Source of the DNA: CALJFL01 sp963669435
GTDB lineage: Bacteria > Pseudomonadota > Gammaproteobacteria > Pseudomonadales > Halieaceae
DNA length: 64,000 nt
Direction of reading: 5' to 3'
Assembly (NCBI GenBank): GCA_963669435.1
Contig: OY770025.1
Coordinates: 3,472,001-3,536,000 of the forward strand
Part shown: positions 1 through 8,683 of the stretch, one piece after another
Layout of the letters: every line of letters begins with the position of its first letter
Numbering within the stretch: the stretch's first letter is position 1
Translations under genes and position numbers: made by a program
The notes under the pieces: generated by a model
Database searches by the model: none
What the model was told of the DNA's origin: nothing
The model's input: only the letters and a program-made list of their open reading frames with translations

Positions 1-2511
1 CTGCTGCGGGGGACTGATTTGACAGTTACCAATGTGAGCGACGGGGTCTATACGGTGCACTCTCTCCCGGAATTGGACACACCGGTTCAAAGGGGCGGCG
101 AGTTCAGTATCGGGGCATTTTTCAGGAACTTGTTTCGTCTTGATGGCGCTAAAGATGAGCCCTTCGTCGCCACACCCAGGAGATACCGACTCGAGGAGGT
201 TGTGGTTACAGCCCGCAAGACAACGGAGAGACTGCAGGATGTGCCTGTCACCGTCATCGCCATGGGTGCTGACAGAATTGAACCTCTTGATCTCGATGAT
301 ATCTCCGAGTTATCCAACCTGATTCCCAACCTGACCATCCAGAAGGGCGGTACCGGCGGGGGCGGTATGATCCGTCTTCGGGGTATCGGGTCGAGCGCGA
401 TCAGTAGTGCGTTCGATACTGCTATCGCCTTTAACTTTGACGGCATCCAGGTCAACAGCAGCAAGTACATGTTCCATAACATGTTCGACCTGGGGCAGAT
501 CGAAGTGCTCAAGGGCCCCCAGAGCCTCTACTTCGGCAAGAGTGCATCCGCGGGCGTGGTGACCCTGCGCTCGAATGACCCGGGCAGCGAGTTTGAAGCC
601 AGCCTGGGCGGTAGCTACGAGTTCGAGGAAGCCGGCAGCAAGTACGAGGCGGTCATCTCGGGCCCACTCACCGATACCCTCGGCGCGCGCCTGGCCCTGA
701 AGTGGTCAGAAGTGGATGAGATCGCCAGGAACAACGCCACGCCCGCCAACTGGGGATCCATCGCCGCGGGCGGCCCTCCCTACCTGGGCGCCGATACCCA
801 GGGGCCCCGTAATGACTATCGCGGCGAGGAAAGTCGCGATATGCGTGCCACGGTGGTCTGGGCGCCGTCAGATCGTCTATTAGTAAACTTCAAGGGACTT
901 TACAGCGAGTACGAGACGGACGGTTACAGTTATATGCTGGATGTTGCCTGTGTGGGAGATACAGCCCAGGATACCGCGCTGCCCCTGATAGAGGGCTATA
1001 CCGTACCCTCTGGCCTGGATTGTGATCCCACCGATGGGGTGGTGCAACTGGGCGATATCCCCGAGATCGAGGGTGCGGGTACGCCGCGGGGCAGGGTGCC
1101 CTTTTATGATTCGGAAGTGGCGTCTCTGGGGTTGACCATCGATTACAACCTCACCGATGACCTGACGCTGACCTCGGTCACCGGCTGGATCGAGAACGAT
1201 GTCGAGGCGCTTGATGGCGCCAGCTACGATGTCAATGCGTCACCGGGATCCCTGCAGGAAGACACCCGCCGGGAAAACTACTCCCAGGAGTTTCGCCTTA
1301 GCCGTAATTCGGGTGGGTTCTTCGATTACACGCTGGGCGCTTTTTATCAGACTCGCGAGATCGACTTTGTCGCCAATCACACGACAACGAGTCCCGCGAT
1401 TGTGTTTGGCCCAGATTCAACCGGTTATACCGCCGGTTACCTGAAGGTGCACGAGACCGAGGCGGATGCGTACTCCCTGTTCTTCAGTACTACCTTCCGG
1501 CCCACCGACACGGTTGAGATCACGGCGGGTGCACGCTACAGCGATGAGGAGCATGAAAATACCATCACCGTACCGAGGGTCCACGAATCCCTCTCAGGAT
1601 TTGGCCTGTTTTTGCCCTCTGGCTCACGCATTACCGGCCTGGAGTTTGAGGATGACTCGATTGACCCTGAAGTCAGCGTGAAGTGGCAGGTGGCTGACGA
1701 GGTCAACCTGTTTGCGGTGTACAAGTCCGGGTTCAAGTCGGGTGGTATCGACAATAGTGCGCTGCCGACCCCGGATTTACCGGTCACGGCAGGGGATCTG
1801 CTGGTGTTTGATTCCGAAACGGTTGACGGTTTTGAAGTAGGCATGAAGTCGGACCTGCTGGACCAGACCTTGCGCTTCAATGCGACGGTGTACCTGTACA
1901 CGTATGAGGACCTGCAGACGCAGGAGTTCGACCTGGATGCCTTTAACTTCGTCACGCTGAATGCGGGTGAGGTGGAGTCCAGGGGGGCGGAACTGGAGAC
2001 GGTATGGCTGACACCCTACGAGGGCCTGGTGTTTGACCTTCGCCTTGCCTACAGCGACAGCGAGTATACCGACGACTTTTTTGTGACGGGGGAAACCAAC
2101 CTGGACCCTGAGACCGGCCTTGAGAACATGAAGGGCCGGCAGATCCAGGGTAATTCCTATTGGTCGGGCAATGCGAGCCTTAACTATGAGCGGTCGCTGA
2201 CGTCGCTGCCGATCGATCTGAACCTGGGCCTGTTTGCCAGTTATCGCAGCAAATTCCAGGCGGGTATTTTCAGCAACTCGCCGGACCAGGGCGACTTCTG
2301 GAAGTTTGATGCGACGGTGGGTGTATCCAGTACGGATGGTCAATGGGAGTTGGCATTGATTGCCCAGAACCTTGAGGATGAGCGGACGCTGAACTCATCC
2401 ATTGCGGGGCGTGTGAGCACGGTACCGGAGGCGGACACCGGTTTCAGGGACCAGCTGATCAGTTTCTCTCACGGCCGGCAGGTTACTCTGCAGGCTAAGT
2501 GGAATATTTAA
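1..2511 (+). CDS. TonB-dependent receptor, 5' end outside window
   Basis: Outer-membrane TonB-dependent receptor for energised uptake of an unknown, probably hydrophobic ligand or iron complex. The frame is open to base 1. The first visible residues (LLRGTDLTVT, then YTV) read like the last strands of an STN domain, so the true start with signal peptide lies upstream and the TTG at 19 is not the start. Next come a TonB-box-like VVVTARK, the plug domain with LRGIG and IEVLKGPQSLYFG, and a long beta-barrel ending at an aromatic-rich terminus. STN domains occur in FecA-type receptors that signal to FecR/FecI pairs. FecI-like sigma factors lie at 23.9 and 25.6 kb, but no FecR is present, so a link is only inference. 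A cupin gene follows after 43 bases. Confidence 0.93.
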   Translation: MLRGTDLTVTNVSDGVYTVHSLPELDTPVQRGGEFSIGAFFRNLFRLDGAKDEPFVATPRRYRLEEVVVTARKTTERLQDVPVTVIAMGADRIEPLDLDDISELSNLIPNLTIQKGGTGGGGMIRLRGIGSSAISSAFDTAIAFNFDGIQVNSSKYMFHNMFDLGQIEVLKGPQSLYFGKSASAGVVTLRSNDPGSEFEASLGGSYEFEEAGSKYEAVISGPLTDTLGARLALKWSEVDEIARNNATPANWGSIAAGGPPYLGADTQGPRNDYRGEESRDMRATVVWAPSDRLLVNFKGLYSEYETDGYSYMLDVACVGDTAQDTALPLIEGYTVPSGLDCDPTDGVVQLGDIPEIEGAGTPRGRVPFYDSEVASLGLTIDYNLTDDLTLTSVTGWIENDVEALDGASYDVNASPGSLQEDTRRENYSQEFRLSRNSGGFFDYTLGAFYQTREIDFVANHTTTSPAIVFGPDSTGYTAGYLKVHETEADAYSLFFSTTFRPTDTVEITAGARYSDEEHENTITVPRVHESLSGFGLFLPSGSRITGLEFEDDSIDPEVSVKWQVADEVNLFAVYKSGFKSGGIDNSALPTPDLPVTAGDLLVFDSETVDGFEVGMKSDLLDQTLRFNATVYLYTYEDLQTQEFDLDAFNFVTLNAGEVESRGAELETVWLTPYEGLVFDLRLAYSDSEYTDDFFVTGETNLDPETGLENMKGRQIQGNSYWSGNASLNYERSLTSLPIDLNLGLFASYRSKFQAGIFSNSPDQGDFWKFDATVGVSSTDGQWELALIAQNLEDERTLNSSIAGRVSTVPEADTGFRDQLISFSHGRQVTLQAKWNI

Positions 2512-2554
2512 TGTCTATCTCAGCATCCAACATTATCCCAGGGCAGGGCACAGC

Positions 2555-3040
2555 ATGAATGAACCGTATATATCCAACAACAGTGGACACCTTCTTTCTT
2601 TCAAAATAGCCGACAATGAGGTCAAGGACTCCCTGCCGGGAATACATATAGCACCTTGCTTTATCGACCCGGCCAGCGACTCCTGGGTCGTTTATACCCG
2701 ATTCGACCCGAATACAACGCTACCGAGTCACTTCCATACAGGTCCGGTTCATGTCTACACGACCTCCGGTTCCTGGTACTACCTGGAACATCCGACCGAT
2801 GTGCAGACCGCCGGCTCTTACGTCTATGAGCCCGGTGGAGCTACCCACACCTTTGTCACGGAGGAAGGTGCAGAGCTGTTTATTGTGGCTCAGGGCGCTA
2901 ACGTCAACTTCGAGGAAGATGGATCGTTCATCAATATTCAAGACGCTACGATGATTACGCATATGCTGGAAGAGGCCTGCAAGGCGAATTCCCATGAGAT
3001 GCCCAAATACGTCAGATCCTCGGGATTTCGCTTAGCTTGA
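2555..3040 (+). CDS. Cupin, 2,4'-dihydroxyacetophenone dioxygenase-like
   Basis: 161-residue single-domain cupin, a likely small metal-dependent dioxygenase or hydrolase. The first cupin motif has H59 and H61 (SHFHTGPVHVY), with E78 and H98 (PGGATHTF) following. This H/H/E/H spacing resembles 2,4'-dihydroxyacetophenone dioxygenase, which cleaves a C-C bond of an aryl ketone. Whether this protein shares that substrate is unknown. The ATG at 2555 follows a GGGCAGGGCACAGC stretch that can act as a ribosome site. It sits between a TonB receptor and a PaaI thioesterase in the same direction, probably one operon. Confidence 0.8.
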   Translation: MNEPYISNNSGHLLSFKIADNEVKDSLPGIHIAPCFIDPASDSWVVYTRFDPNTTLPSHFHTGPVHVYTTSGSWYYLEHPTDVQTAGSYVYEPGGATHTFVTEEGAELFIVAQGANVNFEEDGSFINIQDATMITHMLEEACKANSHEMPKYVRSSGFRLA

Positions 3041-3141
3041 GCTTCTGTCGCCGTTTTATCACACCGGTCGAAATACAGACGGTGAGGATCAATTTCTACC
3101 AGGCAGCGCGGTGAGCTGTTTTCTGCTTACGAGGTATTCAA

Positions 3142-3564
3142 TTGGACACGCCCCCCGAATTTATTGTTTTCAAGGGAAACAGTGTTGCCGAAGACCTGAA
3201 TGGTCCATTTTACTATCGCAAGACCGACAGTGACCTCCGCTTCGGGTTTCGGGCGCAGGAAAAGAATTGCAATGGCCTGGGTATCGTACATGGGGGTGTA
3301 CTGACATTATTTGCCGATTACGCCGCGACAATGGCGGGCGTATCGGGCGTGAAAGAGTACTGCACAACCATCAGTTTGAATTGTAATTTTCTGTCAGTGG
3401 TGAATCTACATGATTGGGTTGAGGCTCAATGTGTCATACAACGGAGAACGCGCAGGATGACATTCGTACATGGGATTATGCAGGTGGGTGACGAGCAGGC
3501 ACTTTCATTTCAGGCCGTACTTCGCCGGTTGCCGATTCAACAACGCGAAAACTCGAAGGCCTGA
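3142..3564 (+). CDS. PaaI-type hotdog thioesterase
   Basis: 140-residue hotdog-fold acyl-CoA thioesterase of the PaaI/4HBT type, hydrolysing an acyl- or aryl-CoA thioester. The signature is N44, then HGG at 50-52 on the central helix and D59 (HGGVLTLFAD), as in PaaI proteins. The start is the TTG at 3142, preceded by ACGAGG seven bases upstream; there is no ATG nearby in frame. It lies 100 bases after the cupin gene, and the A/T-rich stretch begins after it. Confidence 0.8.
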   Translation: MDTPPEFIVFKGNSVAEDLNGPFYYRKTDSDLRFGFRAQEKNCNGLGIVHGGVLTLFADYAATMAGVSGVKEYCTTISLNCNFLSVVNLHDWVEAQCVIQRRTRRMTFVHGIMQVGDEQALSFQAVLRRLPIQQRENSKA

Positions 3565-3698
3565 GTTTTGTCACACCCTGGTTGTGCCCAAGCCATCCAC
3601 ATTAAGTTGGAAATTGCTAACACCTTGCCCGCTTTTTATTGAGGCGATGTTGCAGACATATGGTTTCTCGACTTCTAGAATTCGAATCATCCACTGCG

Positions 3699-3771
3699 CT
3701 ACAGCATCAAATATTAGCCTGAAGAACCAAAAAAAGCAGTATTGCTTGTTTTATTTAGCGTGATGCTGTAG
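3699..3771. repeat. 11-bp inverted repeat enclosing a small hairpin
   Basis: CTACAGCATCA at 3699-3709 is repeated as its exact reverse complement at 3761-3771. Between them is a smaller hairpin (AAGCA-GTAT-TGCTT) flanked by an A run and a T-rich run, which could end transcription in both directions. The 220-base gap after the thioesterase holds nothing else I recognise. It sits at the left edge of the A/T-rich segment. Confidence 0.6.
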
Positions 3772-3811
3772 GTTTAGGGTCCGCTTGGATAATAAATACC
3801 GTGGTGGTCGC

Positions 3812-4579
3812 ATGAAATTTGATCTCGGACTAAAGGGAAAGAAGGCAATAGTAGTCGGGGGTGCACGTGGAATTGGTCGAGCGACCGCGGAAATGTTAGC
3901 TGCCAGTGGTGCGGATGTGTCGATTTGCGCGCGCGGTTCAGCGGATGTTAAGGGCGCTGTAGAGTCACTGCTGAGCCATGGTGTATCTGCCTACGGAAAG
4001 GCTATAGATGTCACGGACAAAGCCGCTTACCAGGAATGGATCTCTGAGGCCGGCGCCGAAATGCACGGCATCGATATTTTGATTGTTATGGCTAGTGGCG
4101 TCGGTGGTTCTGTGGACGAAGAAAGTTGGTACGCTAACTTAGAAACCACTGTCCTTGGTGCCAGTCGTGCTGTCGAAGCAGCGGTACCATTTCTCGAGAA
4201 GTCTGACTTCGGCTCAATTATTTTGATGAGCTCGACCTCTGCTGTAGAAACTTTTTTTGCGCCGCAGCCATACAACGCGCTGAAAGCATCATTGTTAACT
4301 TATAGCAGCCAGTTGGGGCAAGCGCTGGGTAGTCAGGGTATTAGGGTAAATTGTGTTTCACCAGGTCCTACCACCTTTGAGGGTGGAAACTGGGAGATAA
4401 TCGAGAGTAACGCCCCGGAAATTTTCAAAGGTGTTGTTGCGAACTTCCCTGGTGGTCGGCTGGGGTCCGCGGTTGAAGTTGCAAATGCAGTGGTCTTTCT
4501 TGCGAGTCCCGCTGCAAGCTTTATTACGGGCGCGAACCTTGTTGTTGATGGTGGATATACTAAGCGAGTGCAGTTTTGA
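3812..4579 (+). CDS. SDR-family oxidoreductase
   Basis: Classical short-chain dehydrogenase/reductase of about 255 residues, NAD(P)-dependent oxidation of an alcohol or reduction of a ketone. The cofactor motif GGARGIG is near the N-terminus, the catalytic serine region is LMSSTSAV, the catalytic pair is in YNALK, and the C-terminus is VVDGGY. The usual NNAG is replaced by MASG, which is unusual. I chose the ATG at 3812 because the fold begins directly after it; an in-frame TTG at 3785 would add nine residues. Its codons are more A/T-rich than those of genes on either side of 3.6-6.1 kb. Confidence 0.85.
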   Translation: MKFDLGLKGKKAIVVGGARGIGRATAEMLAASGADVSICARGSADVKGAVESLLSHGVSAYGKAIDVTDKAAYQEWISEAGAEMHGIDILIVMASGVGGSVDEESWYANLETTVLGASRAVEAAVPFLEKSDFGSIILMSSTSAVETFFAPQPYNALKASLLTYSSQLGQALGSQGIRVNCVSPGPTTFEGGNWEIIESNAPEIFKGVVANFPGGRLGSAVEVANAVVFLASPAASFITGANLVVDGGYTKRVQF

Positions 4580-4582
4580 ACC

Positions 4583-4852
4583 TTGGATTGGCGGCAAGAT
4601 TTTTATAGTTCCTTGGAGTTTGTTTTGCTTACTGATATACAGAATTGGTGTGATGAAGCGAAAAGTAATGGCAAGAGTAGTCGCAAATGGAGCCATTTGA
4701 AACAGCTTTATCTTGTCCCCGGGAAAACTGAGGACGATCTACGCGCGAGTTTGAATGGCATGGCGAAGAACAATTTACTTTCTATTGAGTACAAACCGAT
4801 CAGAGAAACTGGTCTGATTGATGATGAGCTAGCCATATTGTTTGTACAGTAA
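4583..4852 (+). CDS. Hypothetical small protein
   Basis: Open frame of up to 89 residues starting three bases after the SDR stop (TTG at 4583). The predicted protein is soluble and charged with no signal peptide, membrane segment or recognised motif. No convincing ribosome site is present, so it would depend on translation of the upstream SDR. An ATG well inside the frame is an alternative start. It could be a real gene, a remnant of a longer one, or chance; I do not recognise it. Confidence 0.3.
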   Translation: MDWRQDFYSSLEFVLLTDIQNWCDEAKSNGKSSRKWSHLKQLYLVPGKTEDDLRASLNGMAKNNLLSIEYKPIRETGLIDDELAILFVQ

Positions 4853-5318
4853 CTTTATAGATTTGAATTTTTATGAAGTCAGACTGATTGGCGTTCCTGT
4901 CCAATGCTATGCCATTTAGCTAAAGACGCCCAGAGCCTACAGTTTAGCTAGCTCCTATCAATGGACTAAATCGATGTGAGTTATCGTGGGATTACGTTGC
5001 CTATCCTTTCAGTTATCCCATATCTCACAGCTCCGTATCCCTCACAATATCTTATTTTTAAGTTACGTTTTTAGCCCTCGCGTAATTATGAGGTATAGGT
5101 TACGCCTAGGCGTCTAACATAGGGTGGCCTATTCCTGTTTCGACGATAGAGGTGACTAGTGCTCTCCTATGCATTCAGTCATCATCTTCTTGCAAGACAC
5201 GGCCCCAGCCTAATGTCAGCTCAGGATTCGGATTCTTGCCAATGGTTGGGTTACATGCAGAGCGGTCAGGATAAATAGGTGCGAATTTCAGACGCACTAA
5301 CGGTCTTGGAAGTAATTT
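4853..5318. other. A/T-rich intergenic region, no gene seen
   Basis: About 465 bases without a credible reading frame. A 12-base perfect palindrome, ACGCCTAGGCGT, lies at 5102-5113 and could be a protein-binding site upstream of the crotonase. Otherwise it looks like decayed or non-coding DNA. Confidence 0.5.
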
Positions 5319-5996
5319 ATGAAAGAAAATATTGAATATTCCAGCTTTGAGAGATTCGTACGAATATCCCTAGATGACGGTAAGGCTAATGCCCTTTCTA
5401 GCGAATTAATTCAGCTTCTAATGTCGGCGCTCGACCGCGCCGAATCCGAAGAAAAAGTTGTAATAATTGGCGGTAGGGACGGGAAATTTTCAGCTGGATT
5501 TGATCTTAACGAGATAACCGCAGGAGAAACATGTAAAAAGCGTCTTGTTCGAGCTGGTGCGGAGCTTAGTCTTAAAATACTGGATTTGAACGTCCCAGTG
5601 GTTCTCGCGGTCAGTGGGCATGCCCTGGCAATGGGGGCGTTGTTACTTCTGGCAGCGGATTACCGAATTGGCGTCCACGGGAATTATCGAATTGGATTGA
5701 ATGAAGTGGCTATCGGCATGACTATGCCACAATTCGGAGTGGAGCTTGCACGAGGCAAGCTCGATAAAGCTTTTTTGGGAATGTCGGTTAATTTGGGAAA
5801 AGTGTATCCGCCGGAAGAGGCGATAACAGCTGGTTTTCTGGATGAGGCAGTTGAATCAAGTCAATTAACTATCCGAGCGAGCACTGTCGCGAGTGCTCTC
5901 TCCGAACTCAACATGAAGGCGTATCTTGAGACTAAAAAACGCGCACAGCGCGAGCTCGTGCGGCGAGTCGAGAATGCCATACAGGCAGGCTTATAG
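5319..5996 (+). CDS. Crotonase-family protein (enoyl-CoA hydratase/isomerase)
   Basis: 225-residue crotonase superfamily member acting on acyl-CoA. The oxyanion-hole segments are FSAGFDL (57-63) and GHALAMGA (100-107). Of the two glutamates that drive hydration in enoyl-CoA hydratase, the first position is L108 and only the second is kept, E129 (LNEVAIG). One glutamate is the pattern of enoyl-CoA isomerases, so isomerase or another crotonase reaction fits better than classic hydration. The protein resembles the short EchA-like group with DGKANALS. The ATG at 5319 follows GGAAG. The gene is A/T-rich and followed by an AMACR-like gene. Confidence 0.8.
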   Translation: MKENIEYSSFERFVRISLDDGKANALSSELIQLLMSALDRAESEEKVVIIGGRDGKFSAGFDLNEITAGETCKKRLVRAGAELSLKILDLNVPVVLAVSGHALAMGALLLLAADYRIGVHGNYRIGLNEVAIGMTMPQFGVELARGKLDKAFLGMSVNLGKVYPPEEAITAGFLDEAVESSQLTIRASTVASALSELNMKAYLETKKRAQRELVRRVENAIQAGL

Positions 5997-6072
5997 ACCC
6001 GATTAACTTTGGTGCCCAGCGAATGAAAAGCGCGTGGGTCCAGACAACCATACTTTTGCTGGAGAATTATTA

Positions 6073-7212
6073 ATGGGACCCTTGCGAGGACTAAAGGTCA
6101 TCGAATTGGCGGGGATCGGGCCGGCCCCAATGGCCTGCATGATTTTAGCGGATATGGGGGCTGAGGTAGTCAGAATTGAGCGCGGCAAAACTCGCCCGAG
6201 CACTCACAAGCACGATGTTAGCAATCGAGGGAAAAAGTCATTAGTGCTTGACCTTAAGGCTGACAAAGGCAAAGAGATTCTTTTCGAACTGGTTGCTGGC
6301 GCTGATGTGTTGGTAGAAGGTTTTCGTCCCGGGGTGATGGAAAAGTTGGGCTTTAGTCCAGAGGCCTGTTTCGCGAAAAACAAGAAGCTGATTTATGGGC
6401 GCATGACGGGCTGGGGACAGACAGGGCCGCTGGCCCACACGGCCGGACATGATATTAACTACATTGCTATCACAGGTGCGCTTCACGCCGTTGGCAGACA
6501 GGGTGAGAAGCCGGTAGTCCCTCTTAACCTTTTTGGTGATATGGGCGGAGGGGGTATGCTACTCGTAAGCGGAATACTGGCGGCTCTGTATGAGTCTCAA
6601 ACTTCTGAAGAAGGACAGGTTATCGACGCTTCCATGGTAGATGGGGCTGCTCAGTTAATGTGGATGATGCATGGCTTTCACGCAAACGGTCGATGGAACG
6701 CTGAAGATCGGGGGTCTAATTTGTTGGACGGCGCGGCACATTTCTATGATACCTATGAGACTAGTGATCAGAGATATATAGCGTTGGGTGCCATCGAGCC
6801 GCAATTTTACCGAGAGTTGATTGAGCGCGCAGGTTTTGATGCAGCCGAGTTCTCTGGTGAAAAACAAATAGACAAGAGCCAGTGGTCAGAGCAAAAAACA
6901 AGATTTGCGGAATTGTTCCGCCAGAAGACCCAGGAGGAGTGGTGCGACATCTTGGAGGGTACGGATGCTTGTTTCTCTCCGGTGTTGAATTTTCTCGAGG
7001 CGCCAGGGCACGAGCATAACCAGGCCAGGTCTACCTATATTGAGGTTGATGGTTTTATGCAGCCTGCCCCAGCTCCCCGGTTCAGTCGGACTGAGTCCCG
7101 CGTTGCACACGGGCAGCATGACCTTGGTCAGGACTCTGCTCTTGTTCTGGCTGATTTCGGATACTCTGAAGCGGAAATCGAAGCGTTGCGTGAGTCCGGC
7201 GTTATATCGTGA
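6073..7212 (+). CDS. Alpha-methylacyl-CoA racemase-like family III CoA-transferase
   Basis: 379-residue member of the CaiB/BaiF family. The closest functional type is alpha-methylacyl-CoA racemase, which epimerises 2-methylacyl-CoA so that S-specific acyl-CoA dehydrogenases can act on branched side chains. Counting from the ATG at 6073, the catalytic pair falls at H126 (GHDINY) and D156 (LFGDMGGGG), the same numbering as in the mycobacterial MCR enzyme. The ATG has GGAGAAT upstream; an in-frame GTG at 6034 is less likely. The gene starts 76 bases after the crotonase and is probably co-transcribed. It fits catabolism of a methyl-branched acid. Confidence 0.87.
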   Translation: MGPLRGLKVIELAGIGPAPMACMILADMGAEVVRIERGKTRPSTHKHDVSNRGKKSLVLDLKADKGKEILFELVAGADVLVEGFRPGVMEKLGFSPEACFAKNKKLIYGRMTGWGQTGPLAHTAGHDINYIAITGALHAVGRQGEKPVVPLNLFGDMGGGGMLLVSGILAALYESQTSEEGQVIDASMVDGAAQLMWMMHGFHANGRWNAEDRGSNLLDGAAHFYDTYETSDQRYIALGAIEPQFYRELIERAGFDAAEFSGEKQIDKSQWSEQKTRFAELFRQKTQEEWCDILEGTDACFSPVLNFLEAPGHEHNQARSTYIEVDGFMQPAPAPRFSRTESRVAHGQHDLGQDSALVLADFGYSEAEIEALRESGVIS

Positions 7213-7253
7213 AGGCGGAAATGCCCATCAGTTGATCAGGATCTTTTGCCCGT

Positions 7254-7285
7254 CGCCCCCGACCATTGATCGGGGGGCGTTATTT
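7254..7285. terminator. Bidirectional hairpin between convergent genes
   Basis: A nine-base G/C-rich stem (7254-7262 pairing with 7270-7279, one bulged G) followed by TTATTT. It lies between the stops of the racemase gene and the minus-strand VOC gene, where a shared terminator is expected. Confidence 0.6.
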
Positions 7286-7288
7286 GAC

Positions 7289-7669
7289 TCAACCCATATT
7301 GTGAAGGGCGCATATTTTGTTCCCGGCCGGGTCCCGCAGATAGGCAAGATATAATTTGCCGGCCGCGCCTTCCCTGACGCCTGGTGGATCCTCACAGGTC
7401 GTGCCGCCTTTGGCGAGCCCAACCTTGTGCCATTCCTCCACTGCCTCTGGGCTGTCGGCTGCGAATCCAATGGTACTTCCATTGCCACAGCTGGCCGGAT
7501 TGCCATCGATTGGTTCGCTCAAAGCAAATACGCCCGTTGGTGACATATAAAAGCACCTGCCCTGGTCGTCAATAAATCCAGGCTCATGCCCCATGGAGCC
7601 GAGTAGAGCGTCGTAGAAGCGCTTGGATTCTTCAATACTGTTAGCCCCGATCATTACATGACTGAACAT
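7289..7669 (-). CDS. VOC-superfamily (glyoxalase-like) protein
   Basis: 126-residue protein of the vicinal oxygen chelate fold, single module pair. It opens with FSHVMIGANSIEESKRFYD and ends with LRDPAGNKIC, typical of glyoxalase/bleomycin-resistance-like proteins. The reaction is not predictable; relatives include dioxygenases, lyases and binding proteins. I chose the ATG at 7669 because GGAGAG sits five bases upstream; the frame opens seven codons earlier at 7690. It follows the minus-strand SDR at 7753-8514 and is probably in its operon. Confidence 0.8.
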   Translation of the reverse strand: MFSHVMIGANSIEESKRFYDALLGSMGHEPGFIDDQGRCFYMSPTGVFALSEPIDGNPASCGNGSTIGFAADSPEAVEEWHKVGLAKGGTTCEDPPGVREGAAGKLYLAYLRDPAGNKICALHNMG

Positions 7670-7752
7670 AACTTCTCTCCTATATTTCAATAATTACTGC
7701 CAGTAGGTTTGTTGATCGATGATTTCTTGTCTGGTAGCACGCTTTTCAGGCG

Positions 7753-8514
7753 CTACGGGTTGACGCTCTCACCCCCATCCACCGGAAGAGCGTGACCGGT
7801 TATAAAAGCTGCCCTATCCGAGCAGAGAAAACTTGCTGCATACGCTACTTCTTCCGGCTTCCCTAGCCGACCAAGGGCGTGAGAATTCGATAGCTTTTCC
7901 TTTTCGTTGGGGCTATTTTCGAAGTAACGTTCGATGCCAGGTGTGAGAATACCGCCAGGGCAGATGGCGTTGACTCTGATTTCCTGCCGGGCGTACTCTG
8001 CAGCGGCGGTATATGTAAGACCGAGTACCCCTGATTTAGCAGCGGAATAGGGGGACTGCTGGATTTCTCCGCGGATCGCGGCCATTGAAGAAATATTGAC
8101 AACCGAGCCTCCCGAGCCCGCCAACATGGCGCCGATTTGGGCTCGCATACAGTAAAACACCGAGCTCAGAGTGGCCGCTATGGTCTTGTCCCAGCCCTTG
8201 TCTTCCGTCTCGTTAAGCGGTGCAAAGCTGGCGTTGAAAGCGGCGTTGTTGACGGCGCAGTCCAGTTTCCCCCAGCGCTGCAGGGCTGCATCTACCATAG
8301 CCTGGATCATTACCTTGTCGGTAACGTCAACCTCGAAAAACTCGGCGTCGCCACCGCTGGCACGTATAGATTCGACGGTTTCCAACCCTTTGGCGCGGTC
8401 CCGGTCCGCCACGAGAACCGCCGCTCCATCCAGGCTGAATACAGTCGCTATGGCCTTTCCTATACCACTACCCCCGCCTGTGACTACCGCAACCTTGTCA
8501 TCAAGAAGTAGCAT
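7753..8514 (-). CDS. SDR-family oxidoreductase
   Basis: 253-residue classical short-chain dehydrogenase. TGGGSGIG binds the cofactor, D in VADRDR suggests a preference for NAD, NNAAF and NISSM follow, and YSAAK carries the catalytic Tyr and Lys. The C-terminus PVDGGESVNP is complete. Substrate unknown. It is transcribed away from the E1alpha gene across a 169-base shared promoter region, with the VOC gene downstream. Confidence 0.9.
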   Translation of the reverse strand: MLLLDDKVAVVTGGGSGIGKAIATVFSLDGAAVLVADRDRAKGLETVESIRASGGDAEFFEVDVTDKVMIQAMVDAALQRWGKLDCAVNNAAFNASFAPLNETEDKGWDKTIAATLSSVFYCMRAQIGAMLAGSGGSVVNISSMAAIRGEIQQSPYSAAKSGVLGLTYTAAAEYARQEIRVNAICPGGILTPGIERYFENSPNEKEKLSNSHALGRLGKPEEVAYAASFLCSDRAAFITGHALPVDGGESVNP

Positions 8515-8683
8515 TTGTTGCCTCTTATCCTAATTGCGCCTTTGAATATTAGACGAATGCCCCACCCCAGGACCACAATGTTACTGCGTTAATCGCCGCC
8601 AATTGTGGGCGGGTTGGTAGGGTATGCACCGGCCATAATCGTCTAATTGTTCAGATACTGAGTTGATATGGGGAGTCCCGTTG

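Noticed and set aside
19..21. TTG as start of the first TonB receptor
   Set aside because: The frame stays open to base 1 with STN-like residues, so the gene begins upstream.
3699..3771. Inverted repeat as transposon ends
   Set aside because: Too short, with no transposase or target duplication visible.
4431..4700. 89-codon plus-strand frame overlapping the end of the SDR
   Set aside because: It mostly lies inside the SDR in another frame; the 4583 frame is the better, still weak, candidate.
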